A stretch of 64,000 nucleotides of DNA from NCBI RefSeq assembly GCF_000002425.4, contig NC_037270.1:8604494-8668493 (forward strand), given 5' to 3'. Below are positions 54,561-64,000 of this stretch, in pieces. Source of the stretch: Physcomitrium patens (taxonomy: Eukaryota; Streptophyta; Bryopsida; Funariales; Funariaceae). A program made the translations under genes and the position numbers. How positions within the stretch are numbered: the stretch's first letter is position 1; each line of letters opens with the position of its first letter. A model generated the notes under the pieces. The model saw nothing but the letters and a program-made list of their open reading frames with translations, was not told the DNA's origin and did not search any database.

Positions 54561-54710
54561 TGTTCGAAACACACAGAATACATTGCTCTTACTCAAAACA
54601 CGAAGCCTTCCCCGATGTAATTGCCTTTTCAGTGTCTATATGGTTGCATTACAGTATAAAGTTCATAAATCTGTGGGGGAGAAAATCAGTGTGAAACACC
54701 ATGAAAAACA

Positions 54711-54810
54711 CCCTGTAGAACTCTCCGATCAACTGTAAACCGGGTTGTGAACTCCACAAACCCTGTAGAACTCCCCCATCAACTGTAAAACGGGTTGTGA
54801 ACTCCACAAA
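54711..54810. repeat. 50-bp tandem duplication
   Basis: 54711-54760 and 54761-54810 are adjacent 50-bp copies starting CCCTGTAGAACTC and ending GAACTCCACAAA, with only a few mismatches. Confidence 0.95.
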
Positions 54811-54875
54811 ACATGAAAATGAAGGCCCATCCGTGCGGTGAAGGAGAGCCACCACTTGTCTCCTTGAGCGATCAG

Positions 54876-54930
54876 ATATATATATATATATATAGATACA
54901 TATAATATATAGATACAGATATATATAGAT
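54876..54930. repeat. (TA)n-rich tract
   Basis: A TATATA run (54876-54894) and related GATACATATA units lie just downstream of the epoxide hydrolase pseudogene. Confidence 0.85.
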
Positions 54931-54981
54931 ACACATAATTCCTAAGGGACACGTATACACGAGGCATGCAGTGTGGCATTA

Positions 54982-55735
54982 TCATGGGGAAGCTGGGGAA
55001 GAAGAGGAGTGGGCGGTGAAGAAGGCGAGGAGGAGGTCGGTAACGCGAGAGTGCTGCTCCTGATGAATGAAATGTGCCCTCTTCACGTACTCTACACCCT
55101 TCAAATTCGGCACATACTCCTTCATATGCTTGTCCACAAATTCTTTGCATACCTGGGAACTGAAGCACCGCATCTTGATCTCCCACTATATAAAGAGCGT
55201 CGCTCTTCAGCCTTGCGTTAGTCCACGGCGCTTTCAGCTCGTGGGACTTCGTTAAGTTTCGGTAATAGTTGAGACCCCCTGTCCACCCAGACTTCTCCAT
55301 CTGCTCCGTGTGGTACTGGATGTCGAATTCGGAGATCTACGACGGTTGCTCCAACGTGGGAAGCGCTTCCAGTAACTCTTTGCCCTCCGGCGCCCACATA
55401 ATCCTTCGGAAATTTAAGTGGAGCATCTTCTCCAGGGACTCTCGCGTTCCTGTTCGCTCGAAGTCTCTCTCCGCGCGACCGGGCTCCTGAAATCTGTGCA
55501 CGGCGTCGGCGCGAACACCGTCAGAGGATGGGGAGAGAATTAGGAGTGCGCCACGACACAAGAGTCGAGGCAGGAGTGCGTGGAGATAGGGCAGAGTGAA
55601 TTACCTTGCAATATAAACTCCCTCACCAAGAGCTTTGACGAGTGACTCGAGCAAGCTATCGCTAGGAGAGCGGGGCAGAAACGGGACGTTGGAAGCAGAC
55701 CATGCGAGTGCCTGAAGTCCTTTGCGCACCCGTCT
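54982..55735 (-). pseudogene. Soluble epoxide hydrolase pseudogene (3' exons)
   Basis: Minus strand: exon A (about 55735-55605, 'RKGLQALAWSASNVPFLPRSP', 'ALGEGVYIA'), intron 55604-55494 (GT...AG, 111 bp), exon B from 55493 ('RFQEPGRAERDFERTGT', 'ISEFDIQYHTEQMEKSGW', 'TGGLNYYRNL', 'APWTNARLKS', 'LYIVGDQDAVLQFPGMQ'). This is the lid and C-terminal half of a plant alpha/beta-hydrolase epoxide hydrolase, including the lid Tyr and the charge-relay Asp. Lesions: TAG at 55339-55337 where relatives have Trp (TGG), and a frameshift near 55160-55150 after 'PGMQ'. The tail 'EFVDKHMKEYVPNLKG', 'RAHFIHQEQHSRVTDLLLAFF' (with the catalytic His) continues in another frame to the stop at 54982. The nucleophile region (HDWG) upstream is not found, so it is also 5' truncated. 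Confidence 0.85.
55494..55604 (-). other. Intron of the epoxide hydrolase pseudogene
   Basis: Donor GCAAG|GTAATT and acceptor TGCACAG|ATTTC on the minus strand. Splicing creates an Arg codon in 'VYIA-R-FQEPG', the conserved junction in plant epoxide hydrolases. A retained intron means this is not a processed retrocopy. Confidence 0.8.
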
Positions 55736-56750
55736 CGACAATCCTTTTATCTCTGGTTTGTCCGTCCGTCATGTGCACTGTTTCTGGCTTTGTCATAGTG
55801 CGTAAAATAGGTCGAATGTGAATTATTATCCATAGATAATACTTTTCTGATATTTGTTTGTTATCATTCTCCAACCAACGTCGAGATGAGGGCCAAACAA
55901 TTCAACACCCAATCCGTTCAGAGTAGGCAGGTGCGTGATGTCTGGAGGCGACTGCAAAATGCCAACATGATGCATTGTGAGTCATCTCTTTACAGGGATG
56001 CCGCTCTTGTTGTGGGAGGATGAATGTCATCCGTTAGACCTAAAAAGTAAAGACTGTACATTGTATTTCTTTAACTAAAATAAAATAAAGAACTTGTAAT
56101 CACATTGGATTACATAAATAATCAATAAATGAAGATGAACAAAATAATTATGTAATATATTTCATCCTACGTCAGATTTTTATTTATATTATTTCGCTGT
56201 GTAGCCTTATTTTAAATTAAACTAATTAAAATAAAATATAAACTAGAAATGTTAGACAACAACCATATTTCTTTCAAAATATCAAAAGTAATTTTAAAAA
56301 ATGATTTTGTGTATAAGACCCCCGATATTTGTACTAATATACCTTGCTTGAATTATAACCTCAATGGGTGGAGATTTTGTAAGTATGCAAGAAACATCAG
56401 TTAATGAATATAAGTTTACAACTTTAGAAGGACCATTTTTTTTAGCAAATATTATAAGGCAAAAAAGGAATAGTAATTAAGAGGTATTAGAAAATCAAGG
56501 TAAATTTATAAATTAAAAAATATAAATAAAAGTATGCTTTTTCAATAAACATTATTTCTATTCGTTCTTTAAAATATTTAATAATTACTTACATGTTAGT
56601 ATTTTGATTTAACTTTTCTATAATTATGATTTTCAAAACATTACATTTTGCATCAAAATTGAATCCTTACCAACTTTTTTTTTGACATGTTATATATTAC
56701 ATATTATACAAATAGTAATTTTACTTTAAAACCTCAAAAGAATTTTAAAA

Positions 56751-56793
<43 letters not shown>

Positions 56794-57830
56794 AAATATT
56801 TTGAATCTTAATTATAATCTTTTTCTTATAATAAAGATAAAACATGGCTTATTTACTCCAATAAAAATTAAATAGAAACTAAAATATTTGAACTAAAAGT
56901 AAATAAATTGTAATTTAAATAATAAAATTTAATATACCAAGAAATAAAATAAAAAATTATTTATGTATAAATAAATATAATCATATACTTAATTATTAGA
57001 TATTATTTTGTAAGAATTAGATAATTAATTTGAATCAAGTATAAGAAATTGTGCATTTATGAAATTAATTTAAAATATTGAATATTTTTTAACTCATATT
57101 TAAAGCTTAAGAACTAATTATAATTAGTTATATTATAATATATTATCAAAGCTTGGATAAACTACGAACACAAAATTTAGAAAAAAATTATTTTATTATG
57201 TAATTTATATTTTTATATTTTTCCATAAAATTAAGAATAAAAATAATCCTTCTGAGCAATAAATGTTTTTAAAGAAAATCTTACCATTACTTTATGATTA
57301 TGATTAGGTTTTTGTGGTATTAGTTGTGGTAATAAACATGCAAAAATATGCCTAACTTATCAAATTGTTTTCTATTTAATAGTACTTCTTTTTTACACTA
57401 TCTTTATTTATTCAAGAACTAATTACAAATTTTCTAATATAAAGCAACTATGTCTTTAAATTTCCAAGTTTTTAAAATATTGGAGCATATTTTTTAAATA
57501 AAAAAACAAAATATAATTATAGTATGTAAGAAGTACTTATCAAACTAAAAACAATATTTATTGCTAAAAATAGATCGTATTAATCTAAATAAGACATTTA
57601 TAACTTTATATTCACAATTAAATAAGATATTTATAACTTTATATGCACAAAGCATATATCCATCGTTTGGAGCAGAGAACCTAGAGGGATTTGAAACATT
57701 TCAACAGCAGTTCCACATTCTCAAGCCAGATTCTATTCTTCATTTCTTCTATCTTGGACAACAATTATTATTATTATTATTTTATTATTTTATTTTATGA
57801 TCTATTTATTTTTATCTATTTATTATCCGT
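55736..57830. other. Intergenic, mostly AT-rich
   Basis: 55736-56040 has more balanced composition and may hold lost upstream exons or promoter of the epoxide hydrolase locus, but I could not match them. 56040-57650 is AT-rich with a (TA)n tract at 56752-56789. No gene recognised. Confidence 0.6.
56752..56789. repeat. (TA)n microsatellite
   Basis: 38 bp of pure TA. Confidence 0.95.
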
Positions 57831-58376
57831 GGCAACGGCACTGGTTCAACAAGAGGGGATGGTTGACGTTGCAAATCTATACTGGCACAAGGAGGACGGA
57901 GAAGAATCATAAAACCGACTTCCTGTAGACACATCGCTCTTCTTTCGGTCGTCAGGGCAGCGAAGATGTACACAAGAGAGATGGCCAGATCAACTCTGCA
58001 GTATGCTACCTAATCAGCCGAATCCAAATTGTTCATCATTTATCAAAATCTACATGATGAGTCCAACACGCACCAACAAACTTGATTCATCAGATCACAG
58101 AGTGTCTTAATAATTGTGCAACAGCAAGTCGTTGCCACAACAGTCTAAATACTCGCATCATGATATGCATACCTGGGTTTCGTTGGAGGATAGAGAACTG
58201 GGCACTGTTGACCCGGGTTTCTCGGATCCGGGTATGTTATGATGTCCGCAGGGTCTTGGGTATAATAGAGGTATAAGGGTCGTCACTTTAATCTTCTTGT
58301 CCTTCGGCTGTGGAGCTGTTTTGACAGCAGGGTTGTGATTTGCGAGATCGTTTGTTGGTTTTCTGCTACAGTCACA
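57831..58376 (+). promoter_or_regulatory. Upstream region of the SNARE-like gene
   Basis: Base composition shifts from AT-rich to balanced at about 57830, marking the start of host-gene sequence. No protein match was found. 'TTTCTGCTACAG' just before the start codon (ending 58370) looks like a 3' splice site, so a 5'-UTR intron is possible. No core promoter motif can be assigned with confidence. Confidence 0.4.
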
Positions 58377-58817
58377 ATGATCCTGTGCGTTCTCTTCACC
58401 AACCGCGCGGGAAACGTGTTGCTGGAGCGCTTCCATGGCTTGCCAGCTGAAGAGCGCCTTCACTGGCGGTCATTTCTGGTGAAGCTAACCGCAGAGAACC
58501 TCAAAACCGCGCGCGATGATGAGGTGTTCGTTGCCTCTCACAAGTCTGTGTTTATTGTATATACCGTCATCGGCGACATCTGTATTTTCGCCGTTGGAAA
58601 GGAGGTGTACGATGAGCTTGCTCTTATGGAAGTTCTAAATGCCGTTACGTCTAGTGTCAAGGAAGTTTGCCGGAAGGATCCGAGCGAGCGCTTGTTCCTA
58701 GAGAAGTATGGGAAGGTTTGCTTGTGCTTGGATGAAATCATTTCGCAAGGAGCTTTGGAGCACACCGACAAGGATCGGATTCGGAGACTGACAAGGTTGA
58801 AGCCACTGGCTGAGTGA
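58377..58817 (+). CDS. SNARE-like / small adaptin-fold protein (plant AT1G15370-like)
   Basis: A complete 146-codon single-exon frame. I recognise it as the plant SNARE-like superfamily protein of the clathrin-adaptor small chain/longin fold, from the start 'MILCVLFTNRAGNVLLERF', the middle 'LVKLTAENLK', 'HKSVFIVYTVIGDICIFAVG', 'YDELALMEVLNAV', and the end 'FLEKYGKVCLCLDEIISQG', 'TDKDRIRRLTRLKPL'. Such proteins resemble sigma-adaptin and coatomer zeta subunits, and act in or near vesicle coats. The specific complex is not certain. I chose ATG 58377 because the family begins MIL.VLF. An in-frame ATG at 58335 would add 14 unrelated residues. Length fits the family (about 145). No lesion is visible, and coding composition is clearly less AT-rich than the surroundings. 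It is the only intact host gene in the window. Confidence 0.85.
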   Translation: MILCVLFTNRAGNVLLERFHGLPAEERLHWRSFLVKLTAENLKTARDDEVFVASHKSVFIVYTVIGDICIFAVGKEVYDELALMEVLNAVTSSVKEVCRKDPSERLFLEKYGKVCLCLDEIISQGALEHTDKDRIRRLTRLKPLAE

Positions 58818-60240
58818 GGATTGTAAGTTGGATTATATTTTAGCTTTGTCGAGTTATGGGATGGTACAATCTATAGTTCTTGATGTGGTCGGAGGAAGGT
58901 GTTGACAGCATTCTGTTTCTCATTATCTGCCGTTCTGGAGCCTCAATTGAGATCTCCTCACCTTGGCATTCACTTTACTAAGTGTGACATATTGACTTAG
59001 GGTTACTGGTGCTTTTCAAGTCTCCAATGCAGTGATTCAAGAGTTAGGGTTCTCATCTTCCTCGATGTTGTATTTGGAATCTTCCCGTCTTTTAGTAAAG
59101 AACATGTGCCTTTGTGGAAAATTGAGCCGAACGGGAAACTTAGGACTCTGTGGAGTTTTACCTTGTATTAAAACACTTATTTAGACTCAGCCAGCATTTT
59201 GTTTGTGCTCCATTTTGTATGGGTGGAGCTCATTTTTAGTCGAAAGTAACACAGTAAATTTTTTGATTATGCTCATGCGGACTTACACTGAAATCTGATT
59301 TTAGTGCCAATACCACGGAGCTACCTTACATGAACTTAGCATGCCTTGAAACCTGTTGTGTACCGCATCTGGTGTAGGCTAAAGATCAGTAGAACTGGAG
59401 ATGATCCTTGCCAATAGTGTCTTGGTCATTGTTTATCTGTACAAATGCATATGGTAAACTACATGCTCTGTTCTATTTTCGATTTTTGCTTGCGCTTGTT
59501 CATGAATTGACTAGAGTATGTACGATGGTACAGCCCTGGTTTTGCTTATGCAAGCGTATCACCTTATTATTAGAAATTACTTTGTTGAGTTATGAATAGG
59601 AATGGCAAAGCATGTTACAATAAGGCTCTACATATATGTAGATTTGGTTAGTTGCTTTGTGCTTATTCAAGTTCTAGTTCACGAATGCAAAATGCTCTTC
59701 ACTTCATGTAACAACACCTGGTATACCGATTTGCTTTTCATTTTTTCAAAGAAGCATAATGGAGGTTTTACAATACTCCTGTCTATGAACTAAAGTAGTA
59801 GTGAGTGTGGAGTTCATTTTTTCCCTTGCTCTTTCACATTGTGGACATGTACAGTTTACAGTGATATTTTATGTGAGTAACATAATGTTACTCACAACTT
59901 TTTCAGAACAGATTTTCAGAACAGTTTGTCGATGAAAATTGATAGGTATTCCTTGATACGAAGGAATAAAACGACAAATCAGTATGTGACAAAAACAAAG
60001 GTTCGAATTATGACCATGTTATGTTTATAAGATGCATTACTGATGCCTGCAATGTTAATTAAAACTAGGGATTTTATTATGTGTAAGAGACCTGAAAAGC
60101 CAACAAAGATGGCTGAGGTTGTATACTGATTCAGGCTATTATTTATGGCATAAAGCACACGGTTTTGAAAATAATCAATTGCTTTGCATAAAAATGTAGA
60201 CATACACACAAGCCAAACCATGATTTAGTACAATACAAAA
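58818..60240 (+). other. 3' region of the SNARE-like gene and downstream spacer
   Basis: GTAAGT, a consensus 5' splice site, begins 5 nt after the stop codon (58823), so a 3'-UTR intron is possible. Balanced composition continues to about 59800, fitting a long 3'-UTR or an unrecognised non-coding transcript. Small open frames at 59408-59793 have no recognisable homology and are not called. Confidence 0.4.
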
Positions 60241-60352
60241 CATAGTATACATCTGATTTGCATTATTTATGCATTTATAATTTTAAACCTTTAAGTTTAT
60301 TTCCATTAAGCAATTGTAATTTTTTTTTAATACAAATCATTTTCGTGTTTTA

Positions 60353-60387
<35 letters not shown>

Positions 60388-60842
60388 CCTTAAACTACTT
60401 GTGTTGAAAAACCTTTAAGTTGGTAATATTATGAGATAAAATCTAAAGGTTTTGTAATAAAAAATTAATTTTATTACATAAATTTTTTATATCAATTTTA
60501 AAGTTTTACTGTTTTGGTAATTTAAAGATAATAGATACATATATTTATTAATATAATTTAAAGTTTTTGAATTATTTATTGTATTTTGAAATAGACAAAA
60601 AATATTTTTAGAAATATTTTAATAATAAAATAATAAAATAAATAAAATTTGATGATTTAATTTATTTAATTAAAATTATCCAAAATAAATGATCTTTTTA
60701 TAATCTATCTATCTATATATCTAATTAAATTATGAAAAAACTTATAATTCTATTATATTTCTATATAATACCTACATTACATGAATTTATTTTATGAAAA
60801 TATAATATATTTTTTTATAATATCAAAGTATTATAGGTTAAT
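60241..60842. other. AT-rich spacer
   Basis: Very AT-rich with a (TA)n-like tract at about 60353-60387. No gene or element recognised. Confidence 0.6.
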
Positions 60843-61401
60843 TGTCAAAGTTATGAACTGAAAGAAGATACATAAACTTGGGAAAGCTTTGTCAAAAGAA
60901 AAGTGATAAAATAGGAATAAGGAAGTATGTATATTAAAAAGAAACTAAAATGGCTATTGCTAAATGACAGAAACTAGAAACTCTTGAATCTAGACTAAAA
61001 ATAAGAAAGGAATTGACAAGAGTGAAGAAGAATTCACTCATGCCTTTATGTATACTATTTACTTAGGATCTATGTAGCGATGTTCTATAGGACTTCTAAA
61101 AACATGTTGAATTTGTATGACACGTATCTTGACTTAGAAGACAAGTTTTCTATATGGGCACCACATAGTTAGCATGTTCCACAAGCTATCAACACATGTG
61201 GGACATGGATAGTTTATTAATCAAGTTTTTAATCTACCAATCAACTAGAAATATATGTAAAATCAAAAAAATGTCTAAGAAGTTGCTAAAAAGTTGCTAA
61301 GAAGCTTCTTAAGATGATATTATGAAATTAATCTATTTTTATTTAATTCTACCTATTCATATTATTTAGGTAGCAATTACAGTAGGTATATATCTGTGAC
61401 A
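60843..61401 (-). repeat. E 3' LTR
   Basis: 559 bp. On the plus strand it runs TGTCAAAGTTATGAAC to GGTATATATCTGTGACA, the family termini in reverse. Confidence 0.8.
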
Positions 61402-61899
61402 TTATTCCTCCTTTCTAGAGACAAGTTTCATGAAGAACGGTGATTATATATTGATGAAGTCTAAAATACAACAAATTATATTTGCCATATATTATGATTT
61501 TTGTTTTCTTTAAAGGTAGTTGATAGGTCCTCTTAGCGATTGATAATGTCCCATTTTAGGGTGAAAAGACCATCCTATGATTTGATCATTGTTAAAACCT
61601 TTGTAACTTTTTTCAAACAAAACATTTGTAATACCATCAAAAGTTGTGTCTACCTCTAATAAAATCACCAAACATCAAGAATCTTTTTCCAAGTCGTGAT
61701 ATCAAATGCGTTATATCTCGCCATCTATTTGAGAAAAAACATGTCATTTTTGAAGGTCTCTAGCTCTATTACATCATCTTGAAGGCTGTGATAATCACAA
61801 TATTTTAACCAATAAGTCAACAAATGATGGCACTTGAGTTGAATCCATCGATTGTGGTTCTCTATCTCTCTTTAACGCCACAATTATATAGAAGCTACA

Positions 61900-63028
61900 A
61901 ATAAAGGTAGAATATAATTTTTTCTGAATTGTATTTCTTTCATAGCAAAAGTTTGCTATCCTTCATTTTGATTTTCACGGATGTCATTGATAAAAAGCCT
62001 CCACCAACTTTTTTGCATTTGCAAGATTCTTTGCTAGCTCCTAGGTACATTTATTAATATCATATCTATATCAATAGACAAGATATTCCAACTTATTTCA
62101 GTGCCACCTTAAGTCTAAAACTTCTTCTACTTCAAACTCTTTATTATTGTTCATTTCTATAGGAAGAGGTGGAACTTGTCTTCTTTTTGGTATATTCATA
62201 CTTTTATATGATTAAAAAAAAAAACACATGGAATAGAGGATGGATTTTCATTGACTCCAGTAGATATAATCGATAAGCAACTGGATTGATTTGTTTACAA
62301 ATAAAAAAAGATCTAAGCCTGTGGTAGTCCAACTTGTTACAAGGACAAGTAGTCTTGATATTATAATGAAGTAACCATACCTTATCAATTACATTGAATT
62401 GTAGTTGTTCCTTTTGATAGGCATCCAAGTTCATCTTTTGTCATTCTTGAGCTTCCTTTAATTGCACCTTCATTGTTGTATGTAGCTCTGATAAACAATT
62501 TGCGAAATCTTCTATCATAGGATTATCAATTTTTGAAAAGTCAAAAGTATCAAGTCACGGATGATAACCATAATTGATAAAGAAAGGTATTTGTTGCATA
62601 GAAAAATACATTGTATTATTATAAGTAAACTTGGACAATGGCAAGAGGCTTTTTCAATCTTCTTGTTGATAATTGATGGTACACCTTAAGTATTGCTCAA
62701 AAAATTGATTTACGTATTGTGTCTATCCATCAATTTGAGGATGAAAGGTCAAAGAATGCTTTATGTCTACTTTTAGAATCTTAAAAAGAATTTTTCAAAA
62801 ACTTGATATGAATTGAATCTCCTTATCCGATATAATATCTTTTGGCAATCTATGATATCGATAGATATTGACAAGGAAAAGTTTGGCAATTTTTTTATTT
62901 GTGATAGATTTTGTGCATGGTACAAACTATGCCATTTTGGTAAAATAATATACTATCAAAAATATAGAATCACACAAACTTGAGATTAAAAGATCTTCAT
63001 TAAAATCCATAAAAATAGAAGACTATAG
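61900..63028 (-). pseudogene. E integrase and chromodomain
   Basis: Minus strand: 'FMDFNEDLL' near 63010, then 'FTKMA.FVPCTKSIT', 'NIYRYHRLPKDIISD', 'FHPQIDGQTQYVNQFFEQYLRCTINYQQED', 'FFINYGYHP.LDTFDFSKIDNPMIEDF'. The open 62204-62434 frame follows ('MNLDAYQKEQLQFNVIDKVWLLHYNIKTT', 'LDYHRLRSFFICKQINPVAYRLYL'), then chromodomain traces near 62050-62150. It is cut on its N-terminal side by F at 63029. Fewer stops than in D, but still dead. Confidence 0.8.
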
Positions 63029-63190
63029 TGTCACGGACACAAAAATACAAACTCGAGATCTAACAAGAAGTTTAAGAAGAACTGAAAAGAACTAGATTAA
63101 TCAGATGAATACAAGAACAATACTAGAGAGGTGAGCTAGAGCTCCAAGAGATATGTTGTCGAGACTGAAGAACTCTTCAGCCTCGATTCC

Positions 63191-63200
63191 AATATATACT
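63191..63200 (-). promoter_or_regulatory. TATA box of the F LTR
   Basis: On the minus strand AGTATATATT lies about 40 bp downstream of the last heat-shock element, the usual position for a core promoter. Confidence 0.6.
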
Positions 63201-63230
63201 TCTATTTAGGAAGCTTCTCAAGTAACTTCT

Positions 63231-63460
63231 ACCAACTAGGAAGCTTCTAGAAGGTTTTAGAGGCTTGCTTCTAGAAGGTTCTAGAGGCTTGCTTCTAGAA
63301 GGTTCTAGAAACTTATCTCTAGAAGGTTCTAAAGACTATATCCCTAACATCTTCTACCAACTAGGAAGCTTCTAGAAGGTTCTAGAGACTTGCTTCTGGA
63401 AGGTTCTAGAGACTTGCTTCTAGAAGGTTCTAGAAACTTGTCTCTAGAAGGTTCTTAAGA
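63231..63460 (-). promoter_or_regulatory. Tandem heat-shock-element array (two 125-bp units)
   Basis: Two 125-bp copies begin ACCAACTAGGAAGCTTCTAG at 63231 and 63356. Within them at least six clusters show alternating GAA/TTC at exact 5-bp spacing: 63240-63257, 63269-63286, 63293-63310, 63365-63387, 63394-63411 and 63418-63435. 63365-63387 reads GAA-gc-TTC-ta-GAA-gg-TTC-ta-GAG. This is the consensus bound by heat-shock transcription factor trimers. Confidence 0.85.
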
Positions 63461-63477
63461 CTATGTCTCTAACATCA

Positions 63478-63490
63478 CCCCCTCCTTTAG
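63478..63490 (-). other. Polypurine tract of F
   Basis: On the minus strand TAAAGGAGGGGG(T) directly precedes the LTR start. It fixes the orientation: the F interior is to the right, beyond 63490. Confidence 0.7.
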
Positions 63491-64000
63491 CTTCGAGGTC
63501 TCTGAGAAGCAATGTTGTTGTTAATCAGTACCAACGCAAGAAAATGAAGATCTGTCGCATAACATCTGCTATGAACTCCAACTGTTGTTCACGAGGCAAG
63601 TGGTTCATTGGCCCTTGAAGCCAATGGTAGTGGCCCACGTCTTTAACTTCTAACCAAGCATAAACTTTCGTGTCCTCATTGTGAAATTGTCCTGCAAACA
63701 CACCTTCTGGCTGACCATTGTAAGCATGCTCGATTTCAAATACAATCACCAATGATCGGTTACTCAGTATCCTCCGTCATCGTCGTGGTGTAAGTAGTTC
63801 TTCATCTCGGGATTGCCTTCGTGAGCTAGTTGGTTGAGATAATATGACTGGCATAGTATCTATCTCTTGGCTATCCATATCAGAAGACCAAACTATGGCT
63901 ACTGAAAAAATTCTACTTTATCTTGGAGAAAAAAACTACATTAACTATAGATTTTGGTGGTGCTCTCTCCCTTTCTTATATTCTTAGGTGAGCAAGCTTC
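63491..64000 (-). pseudogene. F 3' coding end, unrecognised
   Basis: The minus strand has a 75-codon open end (63752-63525) with 'FEIEHAYNGQPEGVFAGQF', 'KVYAWLEVKDVGHYHWLQG', 'EQQLEFIADVMRQIF'. It is preceded across one stop by 'MDSQEIDTMPVILSQPTSS', 'RRQSRDEELLTPRR'. Composition is more balanced than in neighbouring elements, suggesting a younger element. It resembles neither the copia RNase H end nor a chromodomain that I recognise. The frame continues past the window. It may be the polyprotein C-terminus or an extra ORF. Confidence 0.4.

Larger units (their letters stand above)
63029..63477 (-). repeat. F 3' LTR with heat-shock-element array
   Basis: 449 bp. On the minus strand it starts TGATGTTAGAGACATAG directly after a polypurine tract and ends GTGTCCGTGACA. 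It is inserted in E integrase, with left flank TATAG. It contains the 125-bp tandem duplication and heat-shock elements, then a TATA box. The partner LTR lies beyond the window edge, so LTR status rests on the polypurine tract, the TG...CA ends and the interruption of E. Confidence 0.75.
60843..64000 (-). mobile_element. Chromovirus 'E' (D/E/G family), minus, 3' part
   Basis: The 3' LTR (60843-61401) is followed, reading leftwards into the element, by the polypurine AAAGGAGGAATAA (61402-61415), a 3' untranslated interior shared with D (51300-51750), and chromodomain plus integrase to 63028. There the element is interrupted by F. The rest lies beyond the window. The left flank is TTAAT; the partner duplication is not in view. 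Confidence 0.8.

Noticed and set aside
54872..55300. 142-codon minus frame as an intact gene
   Set aside because: Its N-terminal half is epoxide hydrolase, but after a frameshift it reads out of frame and ends in (TA)n-derived Tyr/Ile codons.
58335..58376. Upstream in-frame ATG of the SNARE-like gene
   Set aside because: The 14 extra residues are not typical of the family, which begins MIL.VLF; the region looks like UTR with a splice acceptor.
59408..60221. Several 60-80-codon frames downstream of the SNARE-like gene
   Set aside because: No recognisable domains, inconsistent strands, probably UTR or spacer.
63231..63460. CRISPR-like array of 24-25-bp repeats
   Set aside because: Units are contiguous heat-shock motifs without unique spacers, inside a plant LTR.
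1..64000. tRNA, rRNA or organelle-derived inserts
   Set aside because: Scanned by eye for cloverleaf arms with conserved GGTTCGA-type loops and for rRNA blocks; none convincing. A tRNAscan-SE run would be decisive.

Overview
This is an AT-rich nuclear window of a land plant. Almost all of it is a graveyard of nested, decayed LTR retrotransposons and one Helitron. Only a short island at about 55.0-59.2 kb carries host-gene sequence: an intact single-exon SNARE-like (small adaptin/longin fold) gene at 58377-58817 (+), and a 3' fragment of a soluble epoxide hydrolase pseudogene at 54982-55735 (-). The plant assignment rests on those two genes, a canonical short intron, and retrotransposon primer sites that match the 3' ends of plant initiator-Met and Asp tRNAs. 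Abundant chromodomain Ty3/gypsy elements and AT-rich spacers would fit a bryophyte such as a moss, but that is a weak inference.

Layout. Letters are my own labels. 1-20.8 kb: the 3' end of chromovirus G, whose 3' LTR is split by chromovirus B (1231-20334). B is itself interrupted by element A (2521-9691, minus, 800-bp LTRs, tRNA-Asp-type PBS) and by element C (12546-19224, pol-deleted). 20.8-24.5 kb: AT-rich spacer with microsatellites and a 100-N assembly gap. 24.5-45.4 kb: one minus-strand Helitron whose RepHel gene is split by four insertions: H (26394-39628, TSD ATTAT), two solo LTRs (41332-42953; 43016-44340, TSD CCATC) and D at its N-terminal end. H contains the near-complete Ty3/gypsy element I (28578-36373) and an inverted segment between two oppositely oriented I-type LTRs. 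45.4-52.9 kb: chromovirus D with LTRs, gag and pol, plus two extra solo LTRs of its own family, each with a clean 5-bp TSD (ATTAT, ATTTC). 53-54.8 kb: A-rich and inverted/tandem repeats. 55-60.2 kb: host island. 60.8-64 kb: minus-strand chromovirus E, broken inside its integrase by the 3' LTR of a further element, F.

Three main repeat families explain nearly all the mobile DNA: D/E/G (LTR about 540-560 bp, TGTCA...TGACA ends, integrase plus chromodomain); I/C and their solo LTRs (LTR about 0.7-1.7 kb, inverted termini related to TGTCGTATTAC...GTAATACGACA); and A/H (LTR 764-800 bp, tRNA-Asp PBS, gag, deleted pol and a downstream coiled-coil ORF). B is a separate chromovirus with an initiator-Met PBS.

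The most striking signal is in the F LTR at 63029-63477. It has a tandem array of canonical heat-shock elements (alternating nGAAn/nTTCn) immediately upstream of a TATA box, next to a polypurine tract. This suggests a heat-inducible retrotransposon promoter. Other points of interest are an apparent inversion between opposed LTRs in H, a coiled-coil ORF shared by two copies with the same pol deletion, and a pol-less element with poly(A) at its deletion junction.
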